Source: Armatimonadota bacterium (GTDB taxonomy: Bacteria > Sysuimicrobiota > Sysuimicrobiia > Sysuimicrobiales > Humicultoraceae). From it: 64,000 bases of DNA. Of the stretch, positions 8,722 to 16,885 are shown piece after piece. The stretch covers positions 48,774 through 112,773 of the forward strand of contig JAVKIA010000005.1 of the NCBI GenBank assembly GCA_031459715.1, given 5' to 3'. The notes under the pieces were generated by a model. That model was not told the origin of the DNA. It searched no databases and was given only the letters and a program-made list of their open reading frames with translations. The stretch's first letter is position 1. Every line of letters starts with the position of its first letter. The position numbers and the translations under genes were made by a program.

Positions 8722-10296
8722 TCACCGAGTAAAGGCAATCATGTCCGACCGTGACCAGCGGTCGTCGTTGTTGCTGAAAGGCGTCCGATCCAGAAGCGGG
8801 CGGTGCAGCGCTCCACCTGCCCGCAGGGCCTGGCGCAGCGGAGCAGCGCTGCGCACTAGCTGCGCCCGGTCCCCTCTAGCGGCCCGGAAGCGAAGGGTAC
8901 CGGGCCGCAGCACTCCTCCCCGCGCCCGCAGGGCCGGACGCAGCCGCTCGCGTCCGATATAGTCGGCAGACGTGAGGCTGTCGTTGGCGAAGACCATGAC
9001 GCTGTAGCTGCCGGCCGGCAGCGCCGCGGGCAGGGTCACGGAGAGGCTGGAGCTCGTGGCCGCGTAGTAGACCAGGTTCCCGCCCGCGTCGAAGACATCC
9101 ACCTCGTAAACGGTGGCCCCGGAGCTGGCAGCCCAGCTGATCGCCGGCGGGTTACCCGTACCGACCGTGGGTGTACCAGGGCGCGGCAGGTAGCTGACGT
9201 TCAGGGCTGTCGCCCCGCTGGTCAGGTAGGTGGTGGTTAGACCGAACACCGTGAAGGTAAACGTCGAGGTGTCCAGAGCCCCGGCGAACCCGAGCCCGTA
9301 CCAGTAGACGCTCTGGGCCAGCGAGATCTGGGGGATGGGGGTGGTCACCGACGTCACGGTGCTGTCGTGGTAGACCTCCCCGAGCCACAGGTCCAGGCTG
9401 TGGATGGCGTGGTAGAGAAACAGGTCGGTGAGGGAAAACCCCACCGTGCTCTCGCTGTCAAACGGCGCAAGGAAACTCTTTCCCTCGCTGTCCAGCACTG
9501 TGGGCAGGCTGCCGGTGACGTTTGCCATCGGGAAGTCGCCGTAGGCCAGCGTTCCACCGATCAGGTTCACCGCCGGGTCGTACGCGTACTGGGTGAAGTA
9601 GAGGTGCGTCGCTCCCAGCACCCCGCTGCCCAGCCCTCCCACGCCGTCCCAGTTGCCGCCGAAGAGCGATCCAGTCACGGCCGGCCGCTCGTTGGACATC
9701 CCGGTCCGGTTAATGGTGAAGCCGCCGGTGGCGTTGGTGATGTCGTCAAAAAGCCCGGTATAGGTGACGATGCCCACGTTCCCGGGAACCTGGCAGGAAG
9801 CCGATGAGGAGCTGCAGTTGTCGGGGCCGGCCTGCGGGCTGCCGTCCGCGCGCTTAAGCGTGCCTGTGATCGTCCCGGTGAACGGACCGGAGATGGTGCG
9901 CGGAGGGGTCTGGTCGCTGGGGAGACGGTGGACCAGGACGAGGACGATGTCCCTGCCTGTGGTGGCCACATTCAGGTCACGGATGGTCAGCGCGGCTGCG
10001 GGCAGGGTCGAGGGCGGTGCGGCACTCACGTCGTACACCCCAGAAGGGGACGAGGAGAAGTTCGCCCGGCCGCTGGCGTCGGTAGTCTGCGAGACTGCGC
10101 TACCGCCGGCGGGCGTGACGGTCACGACGACCCCGGCGGCGGGCTGCCCGCTGAAGCCACCGCTGCCGCTACCCAGGATCACCAGCACTGAGAACGGAGC
10201 GACGGCCGCAGGGGGCGCTCCAGTGACGCCACACCCGCTGACCGCCAGGGCCGTGCCGATCGCCAGAACCAGGACTGCCGAGGAGCGCTTCCGCAA
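8722..10296 (-). CDS. Lipoprotein with N-terminal carboxypeptidase-regulatory-like domain
   Basis: The 524-residue product starts at TTG 10296, supported by GAGGAGG 9 bp upstream. The signal peptide ends in lipobox A-V-S-G-C (Cys22). Residues about 35-100 resemble a carboxypeptidase-regulatory/CNA-B-like fold (GQPAAGVVVTVTPAGG, TTDASGRANFSS). The central region is a long Gly, Thr and Ser rich beta domain. Residues about 395-455 resemble a fibronectin-like strand set (PPAISWAASSGATVYEVDVFDAGG). The last 75 residues turn strongly Arg rich (ERLRPALRARGGVLRPG). It is the first gene of a likely operon with the S8 protease (14-bp gap) and the propeptide-like lipoprotein. No enzyme motif is seen; a surface or adhesin-like role is inferred. 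Confidence 0.82.
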   Translation of the reverse strand: MRKRSSAVLVLAIGTALAVSGCGVTGAPPAAVAPFSVLVILGSGSGGFSGQPAAGVVVTVTPAGGSAVSQTTDASGRANFSSSPSGVYDVSAAPPSTLPAAALTIRDLNVATTGRDIVLVLVHRLPSDQTPPRTISGPFTGTITGTLKRADGSPQAGPDNCSSSSASCQVPGNVGIVTYTGLFDDITNATGGFTINRTGMSNERPAVTGSLFGGNWDGVGGLGSGVLGATHLYFTQYAYDPAVNLIGGTLAYGDFPMANVTGSLPTVLDSEGKSFLAPFDSESTVGFSLTDLFLYHAIHSLDLWLGEVYHDSTVTSVTTPIPQISLAQSVYWYGLGFAGALDTSTFTFTVFGLTTTYLTSGATALNVSYLPRPGTPTVGTGNPPAISWAASSGATVYEVDVFDAGGNLVYYAATSSSLSVTLPAALPAGSYSVMVFANDSLTSADYIGRERLRPALRARGGVLRPGTLRFRAARGDRAQLVRSAAPLRQALRAGGALHRPLLDRTPFSNNDDRWSRSDMIAFTR

Positions 10297-10497
10297 GCTC
10301 GATCACCTCCTCGATGACCTGTTCCGCCATCACGCATGCATACGTTGCGGTTCTCACCCCCTTCTGCCGGAGATGCGAGGGGACTGGCGCGAGATTGTCT
10401 GGTAGGTCTGGCCTTGCGAGAACTTACGACAGATGACCTGCGGACTCCTGCCAGCTTCCATGCCATATGGCAACAGGGTTCCGCAGATGCCCAGGCG

Positions 10498-11709
10498 TTA
10501 CTTCGTCCGCCTCACCTTGAACTCCGTCCGGACGTTCCCCAGGGCCTCGAAGGTCTCTTCCCGCAGGGCGATGATCACCTGATCCGCCCGGATGCTGTTT
10601 CCGTCCTCGTCCTGCAGGTAGACGTTCCCACTGACGGTAACGCGGCGATCGCGGTGGGTGTAGCGGGCACTGTCGCCTGTAGCCAGCCGCGCCCCCTGGG
10701 TGAGTTTCACCTCCCCCTCGGCCTCCATGTCGCGGGACTGGAGAAAGAGGGTGAGCCGCTGGCAGGCCAGCCGCGCCGGTGCGGCCAGGACCTGACGCGC
10801 TTCCTCGCTTGCCGGCCGTTCGCCTTCCGGCAGCAACAGATCTCCGGTCAGGCCCTCCACCACCACGTCTCCCTCCAGGAGAAGGCGCCCCTGCGCCTCC
10901 GAGTACCACCCGCGGGCGGCACGCGCTGCGCGATCACGCTGGCGTACGCGTACGTCTCCCCTGGCCTCGGCCTCGGGGACGTCCCAGCGGAAGCGCATCT
11001 GCTCGGCGGTGATGGTCGTCTCTTCCCGGGCCAGGGCGTCCACCGGCGGCTGAGCGGCGGCCTGGGGCGTCCCCGGTCGGACCAGGCGGGCCCCGCCGCT
11101 CATCTCCGCACGCGTGGTACGCAGGTTGGCAGCCAGCCGCGCACCCGTCAGGATGCTGCCAGCCTGGCTCAGGCGCACCCCGCCCTCTGCCGTCACCTGG
11201 TCGGTGCGGCCATCGTGGGTCAGCACCGGGGCCCGGACTTCCAGGTCCTTCTGGGTCACCGTGACCCCGGCCGAAGCCTGGGTCACACGTGTCTCCAGGG
11301 CGAAGCGCACCCAACCCGCGCGCAGTACCATGTCCCCCTGCACCAGCACCACGTGACCTTCGGCCTCTGCCGTCCGGGAGCGGATCTCATAGCGGATGCC
11401 CTCGGCGGCCAGCCGGGCACCGGGTTGCTGCACCACCACCTGCCCCTGAGCCGTCGCCACCTGAGCACGCTGGTCAAGCCGCAGCCGACCCGCCCGGATC
11501 TCCACCTCGCCGACGGTGAGGCGCACGTGCCCTTCGGCCATGAAGACCCGGGCACGCGCGTCATACCGTATCCGGTCGGCCTGGAGACGCCCGGTCTGCG
11601 GCTCACCCGGGGTCGCGGGTGCAGCCTCCGCGCCAAGCTGTCCCGCAGTGCCGGCCGCCACTGCAGCCGCCATCAGGACCACCAGGGGCAGCCACCTGAG
11701 GGCCCTCAC
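10498..11709 (-). CDS. lptA: LptA/OstA-family periplasmic LPS-transport protein, long form
   Basis: A predicted periplasmic bridge protein carrying LPS between inner-membrane LptFGC and outer-membrane LptD. GTG 11709 is preceded by GGAGG (6 bp) and overlaps the lptC stop (GTGA). A Sec signal peptide covers residues 1-30. The rest is a run of OstA-type repeats (LQADRIRYDARARVFMAEGHV, LRAGWVRFALETRV, ATGDSARYTHRDRRVTVSGNVY). At 403 residues it is about twice the usual 160-200 for LptA, so it probably contains two jellyroll units or an elongated fold. It is the last gene of the lptF-lptC-lptA set. The family is clear from the OstA repeat; assignment as the functional LptA rests on context. Confidence 0.85.
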   Translation of the reverse strand: MRALRWLPLVVLMAAAVAAGTAGQLGAEAAPATPGEPQTGRLQADRIRYDARARVFMAEGHVRLTVGEVEIRAGRLRLDQRAQVATAQGQVVVQQPGARLAAEGIRYEIRSRTAEAEGHVVLVQGDMVLRAGWVRFALETRVTQASAGVTVTQKDLEVRAPVLTHDGRTDQVTAEGGVRLSQAGSILTGARLAANLRTTRAEMSGGARLVRPGTPQAAAQPPVDALAREETTITAEQMRFRWDVPEAEARGDVRVRQRDRAARAARGWYSEAQGRLLLEGDVVVEGLTGDLLLPEGERPASEEARQVLAAPARLACQRLTLFLQSRDMEAEGEVKLTQGARLATGDSARYTHRDRRVTVSGNVYLQDEDGNSIRADQVIIALREETFEALGNVRTEFKVRRTK

Positions 11710-12296
11710 CGTGGGCCTCCCAGCTCGGGCAGGGAGTCCTCCAGGGTGAAGGTCACATCCACGTCGCCCTCGAGCTGCAGCGCTTCCAGGGCCAGGTCCA
11801 CCACTAGCCGGTCGGCCCGCAGGTGGTGTCCCCCGATCTTCACCTCCACGCCGCGTGGGAAGGTCAGCGTGCGCCGCGCGGCGCTCCAGCGGGCTTCGGG
11901 CGCGAGCATCCTGTCGCCCTGCGCGGAGGTGATCTCAATGTCGCCCAGGACGGTGAAGTCCTGGGTGCGGCGGTCCAGGATGATCTCCCGCGCGCGAAGG
12001 CGCAGCACCGGGGCACCGTCCCGGTAGAGCGTGGCCCGGGAGATGCCGCGGAAATGCGCGACGCGAGCATCGGCACTCACCTCGACCCGATCAGCCTTCA
12101 CCTCCGCCTGCTTCTCTCCCTGGTGGCGGAGCACGAGCGCGGCCTCCCTGATGGCCACGCTGGGCGGCGTGGCGGCCGGCGCAGGAGTCAGCACAGATGG
12201 CGGGGGGCGGCGCAGGTGCCACCCGATGAAGGCGCCCGCAGCCAGCGCTGCGGCCAGCATCACGGAAGCGACCGGGCGGCTAGGAAGAGGCGCCAA
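11706..12296 (-). CDS. lptC: LptC-like LPS export protein
   Basis: A single-pass inner-membrane protein with a periplasmic jellyroll, thought to receive LPS from the LptFG permease and pass it to LptA. The 196 residues start at TTG 12296 with a membrane segment at about 8-28. The C-terminal domain has the LptC/OstA pattern (KADRVEVSADARVAHFRGIS, LRAREIILDRRTQDFTVLGDIEI, LRADRLVVDLALEALQLEGDVDV). It overlaps the lptF/G gene by 17 nt and the lptA start by 4 nt, so the three are translationally coupled. The ribosome site is weak (GGGTGAG), as expected for a coupled start. Confidence 0.85.
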   Translation of the reverse strand: MAPLPSRPVASVMLAAALAAGAFIGWHLRRPPPSVLTPAPAATPPSVAIREAALVLRHQGEKQAEVKADRVEVSADARVAHFRGISRATLYRDGAPVLRLRAREIILDRRTQDFTVLGDIEITSAQGDRMLAPEARWSAARRTLTFPRGVEVKIGGHHLRADRLVVDLALEALQLEGDVDVTFTLEDSLPELGGPR

Positions 12297-13398
12297 CGCT
12301 GCTCACCCGGGATGGCACGGGGGCGCGGCGGCCCCACTGGTCCTGGCGGGCCCAGATGGCCAGCCCGCCGGCCGTAAAGAGGAGATTGGGCAGCCAGGCG
12401 GCGAGGGCGGGGGAGACGGCCCCGGCAGCCCCCATCGCCCGGGCACTGGACATCACGGCGTAGTAGAGGAAGAGGACGATCACGGTCAGCCCCATACCCA
12501 GAAAACGGCCACCCTGCGCGGTGTACACGCTGAGCGGCGCGGCCAGCAGCGCAAAGACCACGGCTGCCAGCGGAACAGCGAACTTGCGGTGCAGTTCCAT
12601 GACCGAGGCCGACGCCGCCCCCTGGTGGCCGAAGGCGGCCAGGTACCGGCGCAGTTCGCGGGCGGTCATCTCGTCCGGCGTCCTCTCCCCGGCCAGGAAG
12701 GCTTCGCTGTCCACCTCCACCGCAATGTCCATCCGGGCGAACCGGGCTTCATACCGCGTGAACCCCTGTTCATCCAGTTCCCGGACGACCCCTTCCGCCA
12801 GCCGCAGTGCTCGCCCACCCCAGGTCGCCTGGCGCGCAGTGATCAGCCGGGGAAGTGCACCTGCCGGTTCGTAGACCATGACGTTGTGCAGGGTCTGGTC
12901 CCGGTCGGTGCGTTCAATGTAGAAGAATCGATTGCCAGGACCCCGGAAGAAGACCTGCTGGCGGATCTGCGGCAGGGCGTCGCCCAGCACCGCCCGGCGG
13001 AGGAGCATGTTGGCCTGCCGGTTCGCCCAGGGCGCAAAGTACTCGTTGGTGAAGAACGCGGCCACGGCGGCCACCAGGCCGAAGGCCAGGACCGGGGCGA
13101 AGATTCGGGTCAGGCTGAGGCCGGCCAGTCGCAGGGCCTGCAGCTCCTGGTCCTTCGTCAGGCGGGCCAGCCCCAGCAGGGCGCCAAAGAGAGTGGAGAC
13201 GGGAAAGGTGATGACCAGGATCGCCGGGAGCTTGTAGGCTAGCAACCTGGCCAGGACCTCCAGGGTAATCCGGCGTGCGGCCACCAGGCTGGCCAGCGCG
13301 TAGAGCACATCGCCGGCCAGCATCACCACGAAGGCGCCCACCCCCAGCAGAAAGGGTGCTCCGATCTCGCGCAGGATGTACCGGTCGGCAGTGGTCAC
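12280..13398 (-). CDS. lptF: LptF/LptG (YjgP/YjgQ) family LPS-export permease
   Basis: A transmembrane subunit of the LPS ABC exporter in the inner membrane. The 372 residues (family about 360) have membrane segments near 15-35, 60-80 and 100-125 and three near the C-terminus, with a periplasmic beta domain between. Family landmarks include the N-terminal DRYILREIGAPFLLG and the ELHRKFAVPLAAVVFALLAAPLS segment. GTG 13398 is chosen because GGAG lies 7 bp upstream and because any longer reading would run through the selC tRNA gene at 13427-13521. Only one LptF/G gene is present here. A second permease and the ATPase LptB must lie elsewhere, or this subunit acts as a homodimer. Confidence 0.9.
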   Translation of the reverse strand: MTTADRYILREIGAPFLLGVGAFVVMLAGDVLYALASLVAARRITLEVLARLLAYKLPAILVITFPVSTLFGALLGLARLTKDQELQALRLAGLSLTRIFAPVLAFGLVAAVAAFFTNEYFAPWANRQANMLLRRAVLGDALPQIRQQVFFRGPGNRFFYIERTDRDQTLHNVMVYEPAGALPRLITARQATWGGRALRLAEGVVRELDEQGFTRYEARFARMDIAVEVDSEAFLAGERTPDEMTARELRRYLAAFGHQGAASASVMELHRKFAVPLAAVVFALLAAPLSVYTAQGGRFLGMGLTVIVLFLYYAVMSSARAMGAAGAVSPALAAWLPNLLFTAGGLAIWARQDQWGRRAPVPSRVSSVGASS

Positions 13399-13426
13399 GG
13401 TGGCGCTCCACCAGATGAAGAGGTCC

Positions 13427-13521
13427 TGGCGGAGGGCCGTGGGAATCGAACCCACCGGAGACCCGTTGAGCCTCCCACCGGTTTTGAAGACCGGGGCCCG
13501 CACCAGCGGACGCTGCCCTCC
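13427..13521 (-). tRNA. selC: tRNA-Sec (anticodon UCA)
   Basis: A 95-nt selenocysteine tRNA with encoded 3' CCA (13427-13429), the same length as E. coli selC. The acceptor is GGAGGGC pairing with GCCCTCC (7 bp, an eighth position mismatched, then discriminator G). The D stem has 6 bp (GTCCGC/GCGGGC) and a 4-nt loop, a hallmark of tRNA-Sec. The anticodon arm is CCGGT-CTTCAAA-ACCGG, with UCA reading UGA. A long variable arm and the T arm GTGGG-TTCGATT-CCCAC follow. It lies 28 bp upstream of lptF/G and near selB and selA. Confidence 0.96.
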
Positions 13522-13528
13522 GCCCTGT

Positions 13529-13534
13529 ATTGTA
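13529..13534 (-). promoter_or_regulatory. -10 box of selC
   Basis: TACAAT on the minus strand ends 7 nt before the first base of the tRNA, the spacing expected for transcription starting at or next to the mature 5' end. No clear -35 is visible. This promoter may also serve the lptF-lptC-lptA genes, which follow on the same strand. Confidence 0.5.
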
Positions 13535-13581
13535 GGCGGCTTTGCCACTGCGTGCACCGGAGGGCGAGGTCAGAAGTCGGG

Positions 13582-13587
13582 TATACT
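13582..13587 (+). promoter_or_regulatory. -10 box for the secreted protein at 13644
   Basis: TATACT stands 57 bp upstream of the ATG in an otherwise GC-rich stretch. The -35 region (around 13559-13564) does not match consensus. Confidence 0.35.
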
Positions 13588-13643
13588 AGGGGCGTAGCTG
13601 TGCTGGCGCGGGCCGCCGTTCGTCCCGCATGGGGAGGACCTGG

Positions 13644-14891
13644 ATGCGACCTGCTGTCACGCTCCTCCTGGCTGCGCTCACCCTGACCCTCCTCGCCCCG
13701 GCCGCTCCCTCCGCGCCCGCCGGGCCAGCTGCATGCCTGGTGCAGGACGGACAGGGCATCGCTGCCGTACGCCTGGGCATAGACGAGGCGAAGATGCTGC
13801 GCCTGCTGGGCCCACCCGCAGGGCGGACTGCCGGTGCGTCGGGCGAGGTCATCTACACCTTTCCCGGCGTGGTCAGCCAGGTCACCGCCATCTCCGGCGT
13901 GGTGCGCCGGCTGGCCACCCGCCACCCTGTCTGCGTTACGGCGAAGGGCGTGCGGGTCGGCGACGGCGAGGCGACGGTGCGGGCAGCATACCAGCAGGCG
14001 CCTGGCAGTGTGCGCACCCAGTCCGATGGCGTGGTCCGGCTGCTCTACCCCTTCGACGGTGTGGGCTTCGTCCTGATTGGCGGCGCCGTGGCGCTGATCG
14101 AGGTGTTCCATGCCCAGCCGCTCTCCCGAGCGGCGGCGCGGGCCCCGGCCGGGGAAGCCACACCGGCGCCTCCTCAGGCCCCGGCTGGAGTGACCCTGCA
14201 GGAGGTGACCGGTCGGCTGGAAGATTCGACCTTCGTTGTCTCCGGCTCAGTGGCGAACTCCGGGGCTCCCATCGCCGTCTTCGTGGAGATCGTCTTACTG
14301 GGCGCAGACGGCAGCCGCCTGGCGGAGGTCTCCGCCGCCGTCATCCCCAATCCGGTGGGACCCGGCCGGACCGGCAGCTTCCAGGAGCGGGTGCCCGTGA
14401 CGACGGTAGTGGCCAGGTTTACCGTGACGGTGCGGACGATGAACCCGCCGCACCGGGCACTAGCCGAGCTGACCCAGCAGGTCGGGGAGGTGGCGCAGTT
14501 TGCCGGCATGCTGGACCGGTTGATCGACGTGGCGGTCCTCCCTCCGGCAGCCGGGCGTCCCGGAGGCAGCGCGGTCGCTGTGACCAACCGCAGCCCGCTG
14601 CGCATCACCGGGCTCGCCCTGGAGCTGACGCTGCGGGGAGTCTGCCGCAACTTGGTGCAGCCCCTGGCTCCACTTCCCACGGTGCCGCCGCAGCCTGCTC
14701 CTACGCCTACCGTCGTCCCGTTCACCGTGACGCGCACCGAGATGGTGCAGCTCCCCGTGCTGGGCCCCGGCGCGCGGGTAGAGGTGTCGATCGGGACCCA
14801 GGGCCGGGGTCCCTGCCAGGGGGCCAACACCCAGTGGACGGTGACGTGGCGGGTCCTGGCCGGCTCGGTTCAGGCCGCCGAGGGGAGATAG
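13644..14891 (+). CDS. Secreted protein with BamE-like repeats and a C-terminal FxLYD-like domain
   Basis: 415 residues. ATG 13644 is fixed by GGGGAGG 6 bp upstream. A signal peptide covers residues 1-27 and the mature protein is probably periplasmic. Residues about 35-155 show two units of the pattern G-x-R-x-G-x-x-E-x-x-x-x-x-x-G-P (IAAVRLGIDEAKMLRLLGPP; GVRVGDGEATVRAAYQQ), as in small BamE/beta-lactamase-inhibitor-like domains. Residues about 190-280 resemble an FxLYD domain (FVVSGSVANSGAPIAVFVEI, SFQERVPVT), and a further beta domain lies at 305-410. It sits between selC and selB on the opposite strand and converges with selB. The function is unknown; the domain calls are by pattern only. 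Confidence 0.75.
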   Translation: MRPAVTLLLAALTLTLLAPAAPSAPAGPAACLVQDGQGIAAVRLGIDEAKMLRLLGPPAGRTAGASGEVIYTFPGVVSQVTAISGVVRRLATRHPVCVTAKGVRVGDGEATVRAAYQQAPGSVRTQSDGVVRLLYPFDGVGFVLIGGAVALIEVFHAQPLSRAAARAPAGEATPAPPQAPAGVTLQEVTGRLEDSTFVVSGSVANSGAPIAVFVEIVLLGADGSRLAEVSAAVIPNPVGPGRTGSFQERVPVTTVVARFTVTVRTMNPPHRALAELTQQVGEVAQFAGMLDRLIDVAVLPPAAGRPGGSAVAVTNRSPLRITGLALELTLRGVCRNLVQPLAPLPTVPPQPAPTPTVVPFTVTRTEMVQLPVLGPGARVEVSIGTQGRGPCQGANTQWTVTWRVLAGSVQAAEGR

Positions 14892-14953
14892 TCGAGCACC
14901 GCGCTGGTACGGGCTCCGTGGGCGGGTATAGCTGTCGGTCCCTGCGGGCGGGC

Positions 14954-16885
14954 CTACCGCGGCGGCGGTGATCCCAGGATCCTGCGGTCGCCCAATCTCC
15001 GGGTCAGCCGGATGCCGTCGAAGTACTCCAGGAGGGCGAGGGCAAACTTCCGGCTGGTTCCCAGCGCGTCGCGCACCTGGGCCACCGTCACCTCTCCGGT
15101 AGCCTGCGCCATGGCGACCACGCGGCGAGCAACCTCCTCGACGATCTCTGCCGCAAAGACTATCCCGGGCGCCACCTCCACCAGCGCTCCCTCTTCCAGC
15201 AGCGACTGCACCATCCTGGCAAAGGCCGGCCCGCTGCCCAGCCGCGCACCGACTTCCTGGAGCGTGGGGGGCGAGAAGCGTCCCTCCCCCAGAGCGTGCA
15301 GGATGGCCCGGCGCAGACTCTCCTCCTCCGGTGCAAACACCGGGCGGTGCGTCCCCAGGTGGACCAGGCCGCGGGTGACCGCTACCGTGCCCGCAGCCAG
15401 CAGGCGATCCAGGACGGCGGCGAAGAGGCGGTCGTCGGCTCCGGGGGCGGCGCGAGTTTTGAGCTCCTCGCGGGGCACCCCCATACGCCAGGGCATCTGC
15501 TGGTGCGCCTCCACCAGTAACTCCCGCACGCGGGCGGTTACCCGATCTACAGCTGCGGCATCGAACAGGCGCTCACGGACCTGGATCACCCTGCCTTGCG
15601 CCACCAGGCGGGCCGCGGCCCGGGCCACCGCTTCCGGGTTCTGCGCCAGCGTGGGTGCCAGCTCCTGGGCAGCGGCACCGACCACCCCCCGGGCGGCGAT
15701 GGCGGCATGGACCAGGGTGTCTGCGTCGGCCGAGGAGAGCGCGGAGACTTCTGCTACGGCCTGCGCACCGCGCCGCCGCCGCGGGGGGTTGACCGTGATC
15801 ACCTCTCCGCCGCCCAGGGTAGCCACCGGAGAGGTGCGGCGCAGGACGAACCGGTCGCCGCGGGCGGCTACGATGGGCCGCTCCAGGCGCACCTGCACCA
15901 GTGCTTCCTCCCCCGGGCTCAGTCTCTCCCGGTCGAGCAGGGCCAGGCGGCAGAAGGCCTCCGCGGTTCCCAGGTACAGGCGCAGACGCACCAGGTGCGG
16001 CAGCGGCGGCGCGGCCGGCAAGACGCGCACGCGGGCGTCGAGCTGTACAGCCGGGGTCAGCGTCCCCGGGGTCGCCAGGACCATGCCGCGCTCTAGCGCC
16101 CCGCGCTCTACACCCGCCAGGTTCAGCGCCGCCCGTGACCCCGCCACCACCTCCGCCATCCGCTGCCCGTGGCGCTCCACCTGGCGCACGCGGACGGCCA
16201 GCCCGCCCGGCAGGACCTCCAGCGTCTCCCCGGGACGGACCCGACCGCTCCACAGCGTCCCGGTCACCACGGTCCCGAACCCAGGCATGGTGAAGACCCG
16301 GTCGATCGGGAGGCGCACCGGGCCCTCGGCGGGACGGGGAGCGACGGTATCCAGCAGGCGGTCGATCTCTACCACGAGCCGATCCAGGCCCTGCCCGGTC
16401 CTGGCCGAGACGGGCACCACCGGGGCACCCTCCAGAAAGGACCCCGCGGTCAGGCGGTCCAGGTCCTCCTCCACCAGGAGCAGCCAGGCCGGATCGTCCA
16501 CCAGGTCCACTTTGTTCAGCACCACCAGCCCCCGCCGCACATCCAGCAGGCGCAGGATGTCCAGGTGCTCGCGGGTCTGCGGCATCACCCCTTCGTCCGC
16601 CGCCACCACCAGCAGCACTGCGTCAATTCCGGCCGCGCCGGCCAGCATGTTCTTGATCAGCCGTTCGTGCCCCGGGACGTCGACGATGCCCACCCGCCGC
16701 CCGCTGGGCAGGTCCAGGTGGGCGAAGCCCAGATCGATGGTCATCCCGCGGCGCTTCTCCTCCTCCAGGCGGTCGGGGTCGATTCCGGTGAGCGCCTTGA
16801 CCAGGGCGCTCTTCCCGTGGTCGATGTGCCCGGCGGTGCCCAGAACGTACGCGGGGGAGGTTGCGGCGAGCTGCTGCGGACTCAC
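14954..16885 (-). CDS. selB: Selenocysteine-specific elongation factor SelB
   Basis: A GTPase that brings Sec-tRNA(Sec) to ribosomes paused at UGA codons marked by a SECIS element. The 643 residues match the usual 610-640. The G domain has GHIDHGKS (19-26), DVPGH, and NKVD near 125. Domains II and III follow ([19 protein letters not shown]). The C-terminal third is made of winged-helix domains that bind SECIS RNA, ending in [21 protein letters not shown]. The GTG start overlaps the selA stop by 4 nt (GTGA), so the two are coupled. It belongs with selA and selC as the Sec decoding set. selD is not in the window. Confidence 0.97.
   Translation of the reverse strand: MSPQQLAATSPAYVLGTAGHIDHGKSALVKALTGIDPDRLEEEKRRGMTIDLGFAHLDLPSGRRVGIVDVPGHERLIKNMLAGAAGIDAVLLVVAADEGVMPQTREHLDILRLLDVRRGLVVLNKVDLVDDPAWLLLVEEDLDRLTAGSFLEGAPVVPVSARTGQGLDRLVVEIDRLLDTVAPRPAEGPVRLPIDRVFTMPGFGTVVTGTLWSGRVRPGETLEVLPGGLAVRVRQVERHGQRMAEVVAGSRAALNLAGVERGALERGMVLATPGTLTPAVQLDARVRVLPAAPPLPHLVRLRLYLGTAEAFCRLALLDRERLSPGEEALVQVRLERPIVAARGDRFVLRRTSPVATLGGGEVITVNPPRRRRGAQAVAEVSALSSADADTLVHAAIAARGVVGAAAQELAPTLAQNPEAVARAAARLVAQGRVIQVRERLFDAAAVDRVTARVRELLVEAHQQMPWRMGVPREELKTRAAPGADDRLFAAVLDRLLAAGTVAVTRGLVHLGTHRPVFAPEEESLRRAILHALGEGRFSPPTLQEVGARLGSGPAFARMVQSLLEEGALVEVAPGIVFAAEIVEEVARRVVAMAQATGEVTVAQVRDALGTSRKFALALLEYFDGIRLTRRLGDRRILGSPPPR

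Noticed and set aside
10297..10497. Possible regulatory RNA or small gene in the 201-bp gap before lptA's end
   Set aside because: No start with a ribosome site plus a plausible frame, and no strong hairpin with a U tract. Only the ribosome site of the TTG-started lipoprotein is evident.
13399..13557. N-terminal extension of LptF/G
   Set aside because: It would translate through the selC tRNA gene, while GTG 13398 has a ribosome site and gives the family length.
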